A DNA stretch of 64,000 nucleotides, from assembly GCA_026936325.1 (NCBI GenBank), contig JAPTHN010000080.1:1429985-1493984 (forward strand), read 5' to 3'. The stretch comes from Platynereis dumerilii (taxonomy: Eukaryota; Annelida; Polychaeta; Phyllodocida; Nereididae). The notes beneath the pieces were generated by a model. That model was not told the origin of the DNA. It saw only the letters and a program-made list of their open reading frames with translations, and ran no database searches. Of the stretch, positions 1 through 11,128 are shown one piece after another (position 1 is the first letter of the stretch; every line of letters starts with the position of its first letter). The position numbers and the translations under genes are program-made.

Positions 1-448
1 CTATGAGGAAAAAACAAATTATAAAGAAAGTAAACGGATTGACGTTCGAGTGTCAAAGACAGCCATGCCTCACTCTTATTCTTCTCCTATTCTTATCTCT
101 GCCTTTGTTGGATCTGCTCTCTGTTGAGGACTATTTGAGTTAAAACCTGACTGTCTGAAAGGCAGCATGCATAGATAGCAATTTTAATTTAAAATTTAAC
201 TACCTTTGGAAGCCAATGCATTGTTTGACCAATTTATCTCAATGTCCAATGGCATTTCTCCATCAATGAGAAATAGCACATGTGCTGCTTAAAGTGCATA
301 CATATTGTTTTCTATTTTCTCATAAAGAGAGCTACATGCTTCATTTCTCCACGGCTGGCATCACTTTTTTACCCTGCTTTCCACTGTTTGGAAAATTCTG
401 TGCACTATCCTCAAAAACAGAAGAACACCAGTGATGGGTAGACTACAA
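1..448. other. No gene seen
   Basis: AT-rich sequence with short open frames only. I see no coding similarity, repeat or RNA signal before the Tc1-like fragment begins. Confidence 0.5.
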
Positions 449-770
449 ATTGAACAATGAGGCCAAGCAGTTTGGGATGTTGTAGGCTGGTATGACCCAG
501 TATTAAGTTACATGTCGAATGGACTGCTTCGAGGCGTTCCAGCCAGCAATCAGCAAACTCATGACGAAGTTTGGCTGATGGGCCCTAATAGGCTCAGTGA
601 AAGACTTCCCAAGACCAGGCAGACTTGCAGTCACAACCCATGATCAAGACAGGCAAATCGTTCATTAGCGTCTTGGTCATGTTTCGAAACAGCCACATCC
701 ACACCTGCTGAAAATTTGGGCACTCACAACACAACAACTAGAGTGGGTGCTGAAACAAAACAAAAAATAG
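449..770 (+). mobile_element. Tc1/mariner transposase fragment, N-terminal half, decayed
   Basis: One frame reads, with a few in-frame stops, like the paired-domain N-terminus of a Tc1 transposase. It has an EAKQFGML.AGMTQ helix, then PAISKLMTKF, then GSVKDFPRPGRLAVTTHDQD, which matches the family pattern GS..DRPRPGRP.VTT..QD. In the family this part binds the inverted repeats. The DDE catalytic part is not recognisable downstream and I saw no inverted repeats, so this is a dead fragment. The similarity is from memory of the family, not from a search. Confidence 0.75.
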
Positions 771-1087
771 CATGCAATGCATGCATCGGGTCCTTGGTCT
801 ATTTCAACAAGTTGGGCCTCTTCAATTTTCTACCAACAATCTTTCAAGTTAGGTATAAGAAAGCAGTATATTGTGACTATGCACAAGAGGGCAGCACAGT
901 CCAACTTTTGGTGAGTATACAGAAACCAGTTTTTGTGTGATGCGCTGACAGCTCAGAAGAAATATGTTGAATAGAATTAAGAAAGTTTGAGCACTGATAA
1001 GCACAATATTGTAGCCAGGGGTGCATAAGCACCATCTTGATCACAAGGGCATATCTGTTGGGGTTGTCATTTTGTCTGTGAAATGTT

Positions 1088-1921
1088 TTAGTGAGTACAC
1101 CAACTTTGCCTGTTCACAGGAAATGAAGCTGACGACAAACCGTAAAAGAATGAAGGACTGATATGTCTCGATGAACTGTGACCAATAAATAACCTCTCTA
1201 TTTTATTAACAACATCCAAGTCTTGTCTGGTCAGGACCAGTTTTTCGTTCAAATCCGCCAAAATCAAGGTTTTTAAAGTATCAGGCACCGCCTCTACTTT
1301 ACCAAAGAAGGTGTAAGGCCTTGTAATAACCAACTCAGTTAACTTAGGGAAGGCAGAAAAATTACTCCTCCCTTCCAACTCAATTCCACGTATTTCAAGA
1401 ATTTTTAAATCTAGAAGACCCTGACTTCCCGGGAATCTATTCAAGTTGAAGAGGAACCTTTTTCCTATCACCCGAAGTGTATGCAAATGATGGTACTGCA
1501 ATTTGCTAATGTTGGAGTGCAAACGAGGCCCCTGTACTTCGAGAAATTGAAGTGTATCAGGGTTTGCCAACGCATTCCAGTTGAACCGATAGGCCCCCTT
1601 AGCATGTATAATTAATTCCTTCAAATTTAAGTTACTTAACCGATTATCTTCTATTGCTGATTCCAAGCGCAATCTTAATCTAGTTAGTTTTGGTAAATTC
1701 AGATCAGCTATAGGAATTTCAAATGCTGAATAAGGTAGTCCTTCAAGAGTTTCAAGTTGGCTCTCAATTGCGATGGGTTTCAATGTGATAATTTCGGACT
1801 TTTTTAATTGTATAGTTTTACAGTGCTTGGTGAAAACCTCCCGAGAACAAGGTTGCTTGTCTGATTCAATTCCAATTCCAACAGTAGGAATAATCCCACT
1901 ATTAGGAACGAACTCATGGCC
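1088..1921 (-). CDS. Leucine-rich-repeat reading frame, partial or relic
   Basis: An open frame of 277 codons runs from 1921 down to a TAA at 1088. It holds about eight LRR-like strands (LPKLTRLRL, LNLKELII, DTLQFLEV, LHTLRVI, LLDLKILEI, FPKLTELVI, DTLKTLIL, IERLFI) and, before them, a short Cys-containing stretch (CSREVFTKHC) that could be an LRR cap. The frame has no ATG at all; the nearest alternative start is a TTG at 1783. It is therefore an inner or last exon of a spliced gene, or a relic. LRR domains bind proteins or other ligands, often in innate immune receptors. No transmembrane or TIR domain follows the LRRs, and the exact family is not recognised. Confidence 0.5.
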   Translation of the reverse strand, partial: GHEFVPNSGIIPTVGIGIESDKQPCSREVFTKHCKTIQLKKSEIITLKPIAIESQLETLEGLPYSAFEIPIADLNLPKLTRLRLRLESAIEDNRLSNLNLKELIIHAKGAYRFNWNALANPDTLQFLEVQGPRLHSNISKLQYHHLHTLRVIGKRFLFNLNRFPGSQGLLDLKILEIRGIELEGRSNFSAFPKLTELVITRPYTFFGKVEAVPDTLKTLILADLNEKLVLTRQDLDVVNKIERLFIGHSSSRHISPSFFYGLSSASFPVNRQSWCTH

Positions 1922-1928
1922 CTATCCA

Positions 1929-2048
1929 TTACCGGGTTAGTAAGCAACACAACAAACCGAAAATAATTACAGCACCTGAAACTCCAACTATAATAGCAAC
2001 AAGTTTCCAAAAGGATATTCCTAACAGATCAGTGATGACTGTAATCAT
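1929..2048 (-). CDS. Short ORF encoding a single membrane segment
   Basis: A 39-codon ATG-to-TAA frame that is almost wholly one transmembrane helix (FWKLVAIIVGVSGAVIIFGL) ending in CCLLTR. It lies directly upstream of the LRR frame on the same strand but in another frame, so no simple fusion is seen. It could be the last exon of a type I membrane protein, the tail of an envelope-like protein, or chance. Because it precedes rather than follows the LRRs, it does not make them a classical receptor. Confidence 0.3.
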   Translation of the reverse strand: MITVITDLLGISFWKLVAIIVGVSGAVIIFGLLCCLLTR

Positions 2049-2059
2049 TTCCGCCAGCT

Positions 2060-3055
2060 ATCCTCTTTGTCCCCTCTTTCTCAATTGCCTGAAACCCAGT
2101 CATCTGATCTTAACTCAGCAGCCTATGTTTATAATTGTGAATGACGTTCATTCCTAAGTCATCAAGTACTAGCCTTGATTCTTTCCTTTGTTATTGAGAT
2201 TGCATAAAATACTTGAGCTATTTATTTACATTTTTGTAATAAAAAAAACTGTTGACATTTTTCTCACACTAACTCTAGGCAAAGGTATGCCAACTTATTT
2301 AACTGCATTGTTGCTTCTTGGACTGTCACTTACAAAAATAATAATTCAATACTTAATAAATGATAATTATCGTTCATGCCAATCCTACATGTATACTAGC
2401 ATTACTGACTGGATTCTAGTTAGCAGTTGCTTCTGTTATTGCCAGAGGGCACCCTGATGCAGCTTGTGCTTGCTATTCCTAGATGAGCAAGCTGCCAGTT
2501 TCTTCTGCTCAGCTCATGTGATAATGCATGCAGACATTTGTATCTTAATCAATTGAATTTGCAACATTGTTATCTAAATGTATTGAATCTGCTAGTTCAG
2601 GAGAAGCAGGTGAGTTTCTTTTAATGATACCTGGTTTTCAGACTTTTCTTCCATTGTTAATGAGTAGGAGTATGGATAATGAACAAAATACTACTGATAA
2701 AATTTCAAAAATCACACAAGTTAGTCCAGAAAAACTAAAATGCTCAAGGTTATCATAACAGGGCACTTATTGTCTATATTTTAAGTCATTGTTAACTACT
2801 CTGCACTCCTAATGTCTAGATTCTTTTTGCTCTTATTAACTTTGCTCTAGAACAATCATATTACTGCTGCTATAGCCTCTCTATATTGCTCTTTCCATAT
2901 TGTTTTTAGTAACCTCTTATTATTATCACTTAATTTTTTTGGAGTGAATACCTTGTCTGAGCCAACTCATTACTAGACCGATGAGTTGGCTGTTCCTCTT
3001 GTAATCTTTGAACACAGATTTTAGTATTAATATTGCTTATCATGTTGGTTAAACT
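2060..3055. other. No gene seen
   Basis: AT-rich sequence with a few short open frames (for example 2188-2457 +) that show no domain or biased composition beyond hydrophobic AT-driven residues. No repeat structure was recognised. Confidence 0.4.
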
Positions 3056-3060
3056 GATTA

Positions 3061-3355
3061 ATGCAACTGAGTGGTAGAGTGGTCAGGGTATTATTGCCTG
3101 CTCAACTGCATGGGTTCAAACCCCAGGTGGGGAGCCTAAAATTTCTAATGGACCTTTATAAAATTTCTACTGAATATTCTTTGAATGAGACGCTACGCAT
3201 ATGTTGTGTCAGTGCAAGTAAAAAGATCCCTAACATGTGGTAAATGTGTAACATATTGATTACTGATGACTCCTAATTTTTATTCTCAACTAATCAATCA
3301 CCCATCATGAGTACCCAGAACTTGGCCTAGAGGGCTGCACCACTTACCATATTTA
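3061..3355 (+). repeat. tRNA-derived SINE
   Basis: The head resembles a tRNA promoter. An A-box-like TGGTAGAGTGG at about 3072 and a B-box GGTTCAAACCC at about 3113 stand about 40 bp apart. The body continues through a conserved-looking stretch (GTGTCAGTGCAAGTAAAAAG) and ends in an AT-rich tail near 3355. The acceptor stem does not pair and the body is far too long for a tRNA, so this is a Pol III SINE and not a tRNA gene. A LINE partner cannot be named. Confidence 0.6.
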
Positions 3356-3359
3356 TTTA

Positions 3360-4570
3360 TTAATCTATAATACAATGATTTATGATTTATGATTTTTTTT
3401 TTTTTCAGAAACAATTTATGGTAAAAATTCTAAACTATTCCTTTTTACTTAAAATGATGCTATGATGACTGCTTCATGACCATGACAGCATCCAGTTTCT
3501 CGGTCTACTTTGTTCAAGCCCTGCTGTATGCTCAAAGTGTATTGCTGCACTGAGCTTCTTCATTTATTCTTGGTTACTAGGAATGTCCCTTCTTGTTTCA
3601 TTATTTTTACAAGAAGGCAGCTGCATTAACTCAATAGCAAGTGAAGTAGCTGCTGCCACTGCATTGGTTATTTCTTAAATAATTGTGCTGTCTTCAATAA
3701 ATTAATGGAGAATAATAGAGAATAATATACACTAATTCAGAATGATCAATAACAGGTCATAACCTTTTTTTTTTTCAACTATCATGCCTCATATTGCCTT
3801 CTATTTGACTACTATTCATTGGGTCCTACCATGGGGCCTTCCAATTCCTGACTAATTATTCTTTCTTTTTTTAAAAACCTTATGAGCCTTCTCCTTGTAG
3901 GCCACCTTAACCTTACCTTTATTAATACAAACAGACTTCTACAGTGCTGCAGTCACTTGCCCTTTTTAGTTTGGGCTATCTGTTTTTTGAGGGCTTTCTC
4001 TTCCTATTTTTATGACCTGGATTCATCAGGGAGCTAACAGTCCGTGCACTGACCTTCATAACTCCCTTAATGACATTCCTATTTGCCACTTTAATAGTCA
4101 ATTTCCGCCCTTTATTTCTTTATATTTACTAAATCATAAAGTTGCAAAATTGCAACAACATGTCATAAAGATGATTTGTACTCAACTTTAATTTTTCTCA
4201 CATTTATTTTGGGTTCTTTACCCTTTATCAATTTCCTCCATACACATCCTGTCTTTCTACAGGGAATCCTTAATTTTCTTATGTACTAATTTTTATACAA
4301 TTTTCTTTTTATCTTTTATTTTTGCTATGAAATGGCTCTTGTTGCTGTTATTTTGTCAACAACTTATTCATTCATTCTTAAGCTTGCCTATGCTTAAGCT
4401 GGATGATTATATTACACATGCATCCATGCTCCAACTGCGTATACTGAATCATGCTGCAGCTTGCTCTACTCAATAATATGACTATATATAATTCACACAT
4501 TATTTACACAAAATTTATACACAATTTTCTGACTTTACATATTAATACAGTTTTTCTGGCTTAGATTATG
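3360..4570. other. No gene seen
   Basis: AT-rich sequence with homopolymer T runs near 3390 and 3768. It lies on the 3' side of the LTR fossil and could hold its degraded tail or LTR, but I found no matching direct repeat. Confidence 0.35.
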
Positions 4571-4576
4571 CTAAGC

Positions 4577-5444
4577 TCAGTTTTCATCAATAATGAGCTC
4601 TTTGGCTCCCTTTTTCCCAATTATCCTTCTTGTGAATCTGGCATATGAACCAGTTATCTTAATTGGTGCTTCTTTTGCACTTATTGTTTCTAGCAATGGT
4701 TTCAGGCCTGTTTCCTGAATTATGTTGTACCAATTGGAAAGTCTAGGAATCACTGTTTTAATGTAAACCTCTAAGTGACCTTTGTGAAATCTAGCCTTCA
4801 TAACTTGACCCGATGCCAATTCTGTTTGTTGAAGTGTTTCAACTGTTTCATGCTCCACAGTGTTAGCCCTATACTGTTTCGAAGCTTTACTGTGTTCATT
4901 CTCTGCTTTGTGTGTGTTTTGATGCTCTATGGTCTCAAGAACCATTTCCTCCTTTACATCATTTCTTTTTTCTGTAACAAAAAAATGAGCTGCCTGCTGT
5001 CTGCTGAATTCTTTCATGTATGGTTTTTGCCACTGTTAAATATTCATTGTAATTCTTTCTTACATCTTCTATTGTTCTCAAGATTTCTCCTTTGCTTCCT
5101 CTAAGAGCAAAATTCACCATTCGTCCTTGGTGATATTGCCCCGGCAATGTTTCATTGCCTAGAGTTGCCAATATGAATGAGTTGCAATCATGCTGTTTCT
5201 GAACCCAAAGTGGTCCGATTAGTTTCACTGCAATTTTAAGACTTTGCTGCATTCCTGTGTGCTCTGGTGCAAACAGCAATATTAGCTGGCCTGGGAGAAA
5301 TTCTCTGATTCTCCTTCTCCTGCCCAAGTGTTGAGCTGCTTGCTTGATCTTATTTTGATCTTTGATTTTTGCCACTGTTTCCGTCAGAGTTTGTAGTTTT
5401 CCCAGCATTGTTTTTACATGCTCAGTGTATGTAGCTGTCATCAT
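4577..5444 (-). pseudogene. Fossil pol end: integrase C-terminal region
   Basis: Part of the LTR fossil. The recognisable feature is a small SH3-like module containing FLPGQLILLF and, about 30 residues on, KLIGPLWVQK, the arrangement seen after the integrase core in gypsy-type pol (GPY/F-like module). A charged tail follows. In a working element this part helps bind DNA during integration. It is broken. Confidence 0.5.
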
Positions 5445-5595
5445 TGTTAATGGTTCTGTTGACCTTTGTTCATACCATTCTGGTACTGCTGACCCGCACC
5501 GGCTAAATTTGCCGACTTTTCTCTTGATTTTTGTTGTTCCAAATTCAATTTCTCAATTTGAGATGCCACCTTGTCCAACTTTGTTTCGAACTGCA

Positions 5596-6420
5596 TTAGC
5601 ATTGGAAAAAGGTTGCATTTTGGCTGGAGTCTGAACTGAAGGGCTTCAACGTCTCCAGGTACTCCTGGGCCTTATTGTAAAGGTCATTAAAGTTGCTGTA
5701 AGTGCCAACCGATAACCCATGCTTTACAGATTCAGGTAGGCCTTTGCGGAAGGAATCTTGTACACTTACTTCACCAAGACCGAGGGCCGAGGTGAGTTGT
5801 CGGACCTCTGCCAAGTATGTGGCAAGTGGCACTCCCGCCTCCAATTTTTTTTTTTTTCAAGGGCTGTCAATAGGGCCATTCTTGAATGTAAACTGCCAAA
5901 ATCACGAACGGAGTCCTTCTGTAAATCATCCAAATTTGTAAAATTGTGAATGTCCAGCCATTCGCGAGCAGACGACCTTGTGAACAATCTGAGTCTTTCC
6001 AGACAAGTTTGGAAGTTTCCTGCTATCCCATGATATCTGATGTAATCTCTGAAAGAATGGAACCATGCCCGTGGATCCTCATTATTTCCGGCTCCATAAA
6101 ATGGAGTTGGTGCGAATTCACTCGCACGCTTACTTGTGTTTGCCATATTTGTTTGATTATTTGATCTGCCTCTCTCTCCCAATTGACTATTTGAAGCTGT
6201 CACTGGAGCTCCTTGTGTTGCTGGAGTAGATGTTGCTGGAGTAGATGTTGCTGCAGTAGATGTGTTACTTGTCTCAGCACCAGTGCTCACTTGTGGTTGG
6301 TTGTTAATCTTGATATTTGAAGCAGCTTGCGCACCCTGTTGCCCTTGGTTTTGTTGCCCTTGTTGTGGAGGGCTGTTGTTGGCTTTTTCTCTTGCCTTTT
6401 CTTTTTCTGCTTGTTGACTT
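5596..6420 (-). pseudogene. Fossil gag-like region (capsid-type)
   Basis: Part of the LTR fossil. It has a Q-, S- and T-rich lead, then APTPFYGAGNNEDPRAWFHS and a downstream SAREWLDIH. These match the family pattern of a retrotransposon gag, with an F.G...EDP..W stretch and later a hydrophobic A..W motif. Gag builds the particle in working relatives. It is broken and is cut off upstream by the 6.42-8.74 kb insertion. Confidence 0.55.
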
Positions 6421-6589
6421 AATTAAGAATTTACCATTACATGGTAAATTCTTATTGTTTTTGGTATTATTCTTCTTTTTATTATTATATCCGAAAAAGT
6501 TGCTTCGATTTTCTTGATTATTTTTGTGAGGGAACCTGTATACTTGTAAACTACTGTATTCAATTTTCATTTTTAACATTTATAGGACC

Positions 6590-7700
6590 TTTTTAGAGTG
6601 AATTTTAGTATATTTTAAAGCACTATATCTCAATAAATATACAAACATGTGTAATTTGCTTTAGTTCCTATGAATGAATTGTAATAAGCTATACCATGGC
6701 GCAAAAATAATTGAAATCGCTCAAGCGGAAACCACTGTACTGAGAATTTATGTCGTTTTCGAGTTGTTTCAGGTTTAGCAAAATCCATACATGATAGCAA
6801 CATGTTGATGGTGCCGAAAGTTGCTCTATAGCACGGGACATGGAAAGACATATTTTTCATTTTGATATTTGAAGTATTAATGGAATGGCGGCCATTTTTG
6901 TACAGTGTATTTGCTCAATTTGAGTTGCATGAGTTAGAAATCCATGAACGAGTCATTTTAGGTAATGCAAATGTATAATGAACCCCCCAAATATACCAAT
7001 AAAACCCCCATTGCCACCTTCAAATTTGACCTTGACCTCATTTTTCAAGGTCATATGACCCGTCAAAGTTTCAATTCACTAAATTTTCAAAAATTCCAAC
7101 AATTATGTTTTTTCTAGCATATTGGGTTCATTTTATGGATTGTAATAGCCAGTAGCTAGATTGTTTGAACCCTGAAATCAGAATAGACCTATCTCTTCAT
7201 GCTGATTTATAAAAAAAATTCCAAATATTGCATACCGTGTGACATGAAAAATTTGCTTATTTTTGCCCATTTGAGCAATAAATATTTATCCTACACTGTT
7301 CAAATAATGAAATGACCCCCCCCCCTTTATCACATATTGTCTATCTGGGAGGAATATTGGTTTTGACCTAGAAAGGTATTTTCAAGGTCAAATATTACAC
7401 AGAATTGAATTTGTGAATTTATAAAATGGTTTGTATCTGAAACCTCTATTAAAGATAAACCTAATTGTTGAACAAAAGAAGGAAAAAAACCCAAAAAACT
7501 CACTAAAAGAAGTGAAGAAATGCTACATGTGTGAACTAACCAGAAATGTGACAAATCTGACAAATCTAACAATCTCTGACCTCTGCACTCTGCAACCTTT
7601 TCCCCTAACTTTTCTGGTGTTTTGTAGCCTATACTATTACGAAGACATGGCAGACCCTTAACCACAAAGTTTTAGTATGTCATGGATTGAGAAGGGCGAA
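6590..7700. other. No gene seen
   Basis: AT-rich interior of the 6.4-8.7 kb insertion. It contains a TGACCTTGACCTCATTTTTC motif near 7027 followed by a matching inverted AAGGTCATATGACC, and a C7-8 run near 7316. Short open frames show no domains. Confidence 0.4.
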
Positions 7701-7707
7701 GAGGTCC

Positions 7708-7830
7708 TGTTGTGGGATATTCAGAAACAGTTTCAATGGATAGATCTTTAGCTAGCTAGACAGCTAGATACCCAGACAGCTAGATACTTAGTTAGATAGG
7801 CCTAGATAGATAGCTAGATAGCTAGATAGC

Positions 7831-7887
<57 letters not shown>

Positions 7888-8249
7888 GCATGGATAGATG
7901 CATGGATAGATGCATGGATACATGCATGGATACATGCATGGATAGATGCATGGATAGATGCATGGATACATGCATGGATACATGTATGGATACATGCATG
8001 GATACATGCATGGATACATGAATAGATCATATAGATACATCGATAAACAGATAAGCTTTGCACCACAGTTGCAATTTTCACCACAGTGGCAGTTAGCACC
8101 ACAGTGGCAGTTAGCACGCAGTGGCCACTTGCACCACAGCTGTTGTGGGATATTCAGAAACAGTTTCAATGGATAGATCTTTAGCTGGCTAGACAGCTAG
8201 ATACCCAGACAGCTAGATACTTAGTTAGATAGGCCTAGATAGATAGGCT

Positions 8250-8338
<89 letters not shown>

Positions 8339-8716
8339 GCATGGATAGATGCATGGATACATGCATGGATACATGCATGGATACATGCATGGATAGATGC
8401 ATGGATACATGCATGGATAGATGCATGGATACATGCATGGATACATGTATGGATACATGTATGGATACATGCATGGATACATGCATGGATACATGCATGG
8501 ATACATGAATAGATCATATAGATACATCGATAAACAGATAAGCTTTGCACCACAGTTGCAATTTTCACCACAGTGGCAGTTAGCACCACAGTGGCACTTA
8601 GCACCACAGTGGCCACTTGCACCACAGCTGCATTTTGCACCAAAGTGGCCGTGTGCACCACAGTGGCAGTGTGCACCACAGTGGCAGTGTGCACCACAAT
8701 GGCAATGTGCAGGGTA
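7708..8716. repeat. Two-copy composite satellite (TAGA + 12-mer + 18-mer)
   Basis: The block starting TGTTGTGGGATATTCAG occurs twice, at 7708-8140 and 8141-8716. Each copy has the same order: a unique lead, a TAGA run (about 7826-7886 and 8248-8338), a 12-bp array of TAGATGCATGGA / TACATGCATGGA units (about 7886-8020 and 8337-8506), a short spacer with CATCGATAAACAGATAAG, and an 18-bp array of CACCACAGTGGCAGTTAG-type units (about 8058-8140 and 8546-8711). The second copy has longer arrays. Long open frames here are products of the repeats. Confidence 0.85.
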
Positions 8717-8749
8717 AAAGCATGGTAAATTCTTAGTCACTGACCTTGG

Positions 8750-9503
8750 TCAGTTACAGGGCTCTAGTTGCTTCTGTTTTTCTAGCTCTGCCTGTCCTGC
8801 TGTAGAGACTATAGTGTCAGTGCTGCTTGAAGTGGTTGTAGTTACTGTAGATGTAGTAAAGGTTGCTGAAGTTGTGGCTGGAATTACTTCTCCTGCTGTC
8901 GAAACAATTGTAACTTCTTGGCCTCCTGTTGCTCCCAATTGATCATCAGATGATGCAGGTGCAGGCTGCTGAGCCTCCTGGCTTATCAAAGCTGTATCTG
9001 TAGCTGTAGTTGTAGTTGCAGTTACCTGACTGGCGGATTGTTGTGTTACAGCTGTTGGATCGGCTTCACTCATAACATTTACATTACTGTTGTGACCCTC
9101 TATTTCTACATCTGATAATGAATTATCTATAACCAGTGTCTGATTGCTTTTATTGCTCGCATCATTTGGGTGTACATCAGGTTGCTCTTTTAAGGCTTCC
9201 TTACGTTCCCCCCTCTTTCTAGGTTGCCACCCTGGTGGGATTAATGCCTCTGTTAATCTCTCTATTGGTACTCCTATTTCATGTGAATTTAATAGTTTAC
9301 TATAAACCAGAATTGGTATATGCAAATTTTCCTTCCCCTTTATCTGAACCCAAGATGCATACACAGACCTTTCATCCTCTAGGAAACGCTTAGCTGTACT
9401 GTTATTTATCCAATTATTTGTTTTAGCTGCTGTTACCTCATATTGGTATCTTTCTAACCAATCCCCGCGGTTCGAAATTATACAAAGGTTGACTGATACA
9501 ATG
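8750..9503 (-). pseudogene. Fossil gag-like region, N-terminal side
   Basis: Part of the LTR fossil. It is an open stretch whose first hundred residues are mixed and structured-looking (GDWLERYQYEV, WVQIKGKENLHIPILVYSKL), followed by a long T/S/A/Q-rich tail. It ends beside the satellite-bearing insertion. Its position relative to the capsid-like stretch on the other side suggests one original gag. No specific fold is recognised. The apparent start lies inside the 9.5-kb hairpin and is not reliable. Confidence 0.4.
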
Positions 9504-9627
9504 GCAGCAGTGCCGTCTGTTTGACCCAAGGGAGTGACGGATCACCTTGCTGTTTCACGAGGCCGAAGGCCGAGGGAAAGAGCAAGGTGACTGTCGTTCC
9601 CGAGGGTTAAACAGATTGCACTGTTGC
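9504..9627. repeat. Hairpin element with GC-rich loop (copy 1)
   Basis: The left arm GCAGCAGTGCCGTCTGTTTG...CACCTTGCT pairs imperfectly with the right arm AGCAAGGTGACTGTCG...CAGATTGCACTGTTGC. The loop is GAGGCCGAAGGCCGAGG, itself a small GC palindrome. The arms are about 45 bp. Two other hairpins in the window (15.4 and 44.5 kb) share this design of AT-rich arms around a CTCGG/GCC loop. Confidence 0.6.
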
Positions 9628-9639
9628 CTGAAGTAACAG

Positions 9640-10900
9640 TCAATAATTGTTTTGTTATACCTTGAATGCAATTCTGACAAAAAAGATAACTTTGGAGAGG
9701 CAGGAAATTTCTCCATCAAAGTTTTGACATTGATCAGGTAGTCATCCAGATTTAAAAGTCAAATAAATTTATGATACTAGTTCTATTGTTATTTAATTTT
9801 GTGAAGATCAGTGATCTATTTATAGCCGCACTGTGCTGATGTCACAACTCTATGACATCACAATGCAGTGGCATCACATTGGGCACAAATACTCGTTCAG
9901 TTGAAATAAACAAGTGAAGCTGCAAAAATGTCTCGGATCAAATTGTTTATTGCATTTTCATCAGATAAAAAAGGTTCAGGTAACATCTGTGGTTCCAACA
10001 CCAACTTCTGTACAGCCATCTTGATCAGCAGTCAGCCTCATTGTGAATTCAGTGAACTGTTGCCCTCTGAGAGGGCAACAGTCTTTTCTGATCCCTGTCA
10101 TGTGACATCAATCTGACCAATCACAGAAGAGGAATTGCATTTGAGGTGTAACAATACAGTCTGTTTGCATTATATATATATATCTGTTCTTATTTTTACA
10201 ATGAACTCTAGAGTACTCTATCCAATTTAGCTAGTTTGTAGGAAACTGTCAGAGATTTACACTTACTGCAGGATTTTTTTTTTTTTTTTTTTTTTTAAAG
10301 CTAACCTTGCAAAAGGAATACAATCACTAAATAAATACAAAACCAACCTGATAATCTGCTTGTACACCTTACAATATTTGCTGTGACATAATCTGTGTGT
10401 TTATACAAATTTTGCTAGCACACTGTAACTTTGCTTATCAAACATCACCATTTCAGTAACTCATGCACTTTACATATATATACAGAGTTAGCAGGACATG
10501 CACTGCTCATACACCGTGTATCATTGGTTGGTATCAATTTCATGCACAATAATTACATGAGATATCCAATCTTGCTATTTTGCAAACGGTAGTAGTCAGA
10601 AATTTGGTCTACTTTTGCCTGTTTGCAGCTGCACCTTTTTTACTGGTGCTTTTCTGGCAATAGTTTTATACTTGAAGCAAGTGAAAGATGAATCATTACT
10701 GTTACATTTTGTACTTGCTTTTCTCATTTTTCTTGTTTTGTTTTCCTTTCATTTATCTTTGTTTTTACTTAACTTTCTTTTCCATGTTTTGTTTTTGTAG
10801 GTTCAGTATTGCTTCTTGTAGTTGATGGATGCATTGTGTCTTAGTGGGTGGTGGGTTGAGTTGCTGTTGTTCTGCTTCTCTCTTCTCCTGGGTCCTGGGT
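9640..10900. other. No gene seen; part may be leader of the LTR fossil
   Basis: AT-rich sequence. At 9838-9885 there are repeated ATGTCACA / ATGACATCACA boxes and a TATTTATAG, which looks promoter-like. There is a (TA) run near 10173 and a T run of about 24 at 10268. From about 10.8 kb leftward on the - strand a Q-rich frame resembles gag leader. Confidence 0.3.
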
Positions 10901-10934
10901 TGAGTTCCTGCTTGTTCTGGCCATTTCTATCACC

Positions 10935-10965
10935 ACCTCCGAGATCGACACCATGTTGAATAGCG
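10935..10965 (-). promoter_or_regulatory. Possible primer-binding site of the LTR fossil
   Basis: On the - strand the sequence reads ACATGGTGTCGATCTCGG. TGGTGTC is the kind of tRNA 3'-end complement that follows a 5' LTR, and a Q/E-rich frame starts beyond it. The neighbouring LTR is not identified, so this is weak. Confidence 0.25.
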
Positions 10966-11128
10966 CGCTGATGCGGGGACTCGCTCTTTTGAAAGAATAT
11001 TTAGATTAGTGGAGGCACCGTAGGATCGGGTGGTCATGTGGTAGATAATGACAAGAACACTCAATCATAGACCTACTGAATACAGCACTCAAATCAACTA
11101 TGTTCAGAAACAAATATTTAATAGAACA

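Larger units (their letters stand above)
6422..8735. mobile_element. Inverted-repeat element with satellite cargo, inserted in the gag fossil
   Basis: TAAGAATTTACCAT at 6424 and its reverse complement ATGGTAAATTCTTA at about 8722 flank this block, and gag-like Q/E/K-rich sequence resumes on both sides, so it looks like an insertion in the LTR fossil. The left end is itself a palindrome: the same 14-mer, then TAC, then its complement (about 6424-6454). The inside holds about 1.2 kb of plain AT-rich sequence followed by nested tandem repeats. A clean target duplication is not visible. No transposase is present. Confidence 0.45.
4577..10990 (-). mobile_element. Old gypsy-like LTR retroelement, broken
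   Basis: Reading on the - strand, this fossil has a 5' leader near 10.9 kb, gag-like stretches (about 9.5-8.75 kb and 6.4-5.6 kb), and the C-terminal end of an integrase-type pol (about 5.4-4.6 kb). Most of pol (protease, reverse transcriptase, RNase H, integrase core) is missing. The element carries many breaks and at least one large insertion (6.42-8.74 kb) plus a hairpin insertion at 9.5 kb. No LTR pair was found, so the ends are approximate. It is old by its state. Gypsy affiliation rests on the gag pattern and on the GP.WVQ stretch after the integrase. Confidence 0.6.

Noticed and set aside
2188-2457. 89-codon hydrophobic + frame
   Set aside because: AT-driven hydrophobic residues, alternative start, no family pattern.
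3061-3135. Possible tRNA gene
   Set aside because: A and B boxes are present but no acceptor or anticodon stem forms, and a 300-bp body follows; called a SINE.
6304-6579. K/N-rich - strand frame of 91 codons
   Set aside because: Runs across the inverted-repeat boundary at 6424; its two halves come from different elements.
7814-8740. Long open frames (MHVSMHLS.., IYLSIYLS.., CIHACIHA..) on both strands
   Set aside because: They are translations of TAGA and TAGATGCATGGA arrays, which lack stops in several frames.
10268-10295. Long T run as a possible retrocopy poly(A) tail on the - strand
   Set aside because: No upstream coding remnant or target duplication could be tied to it.
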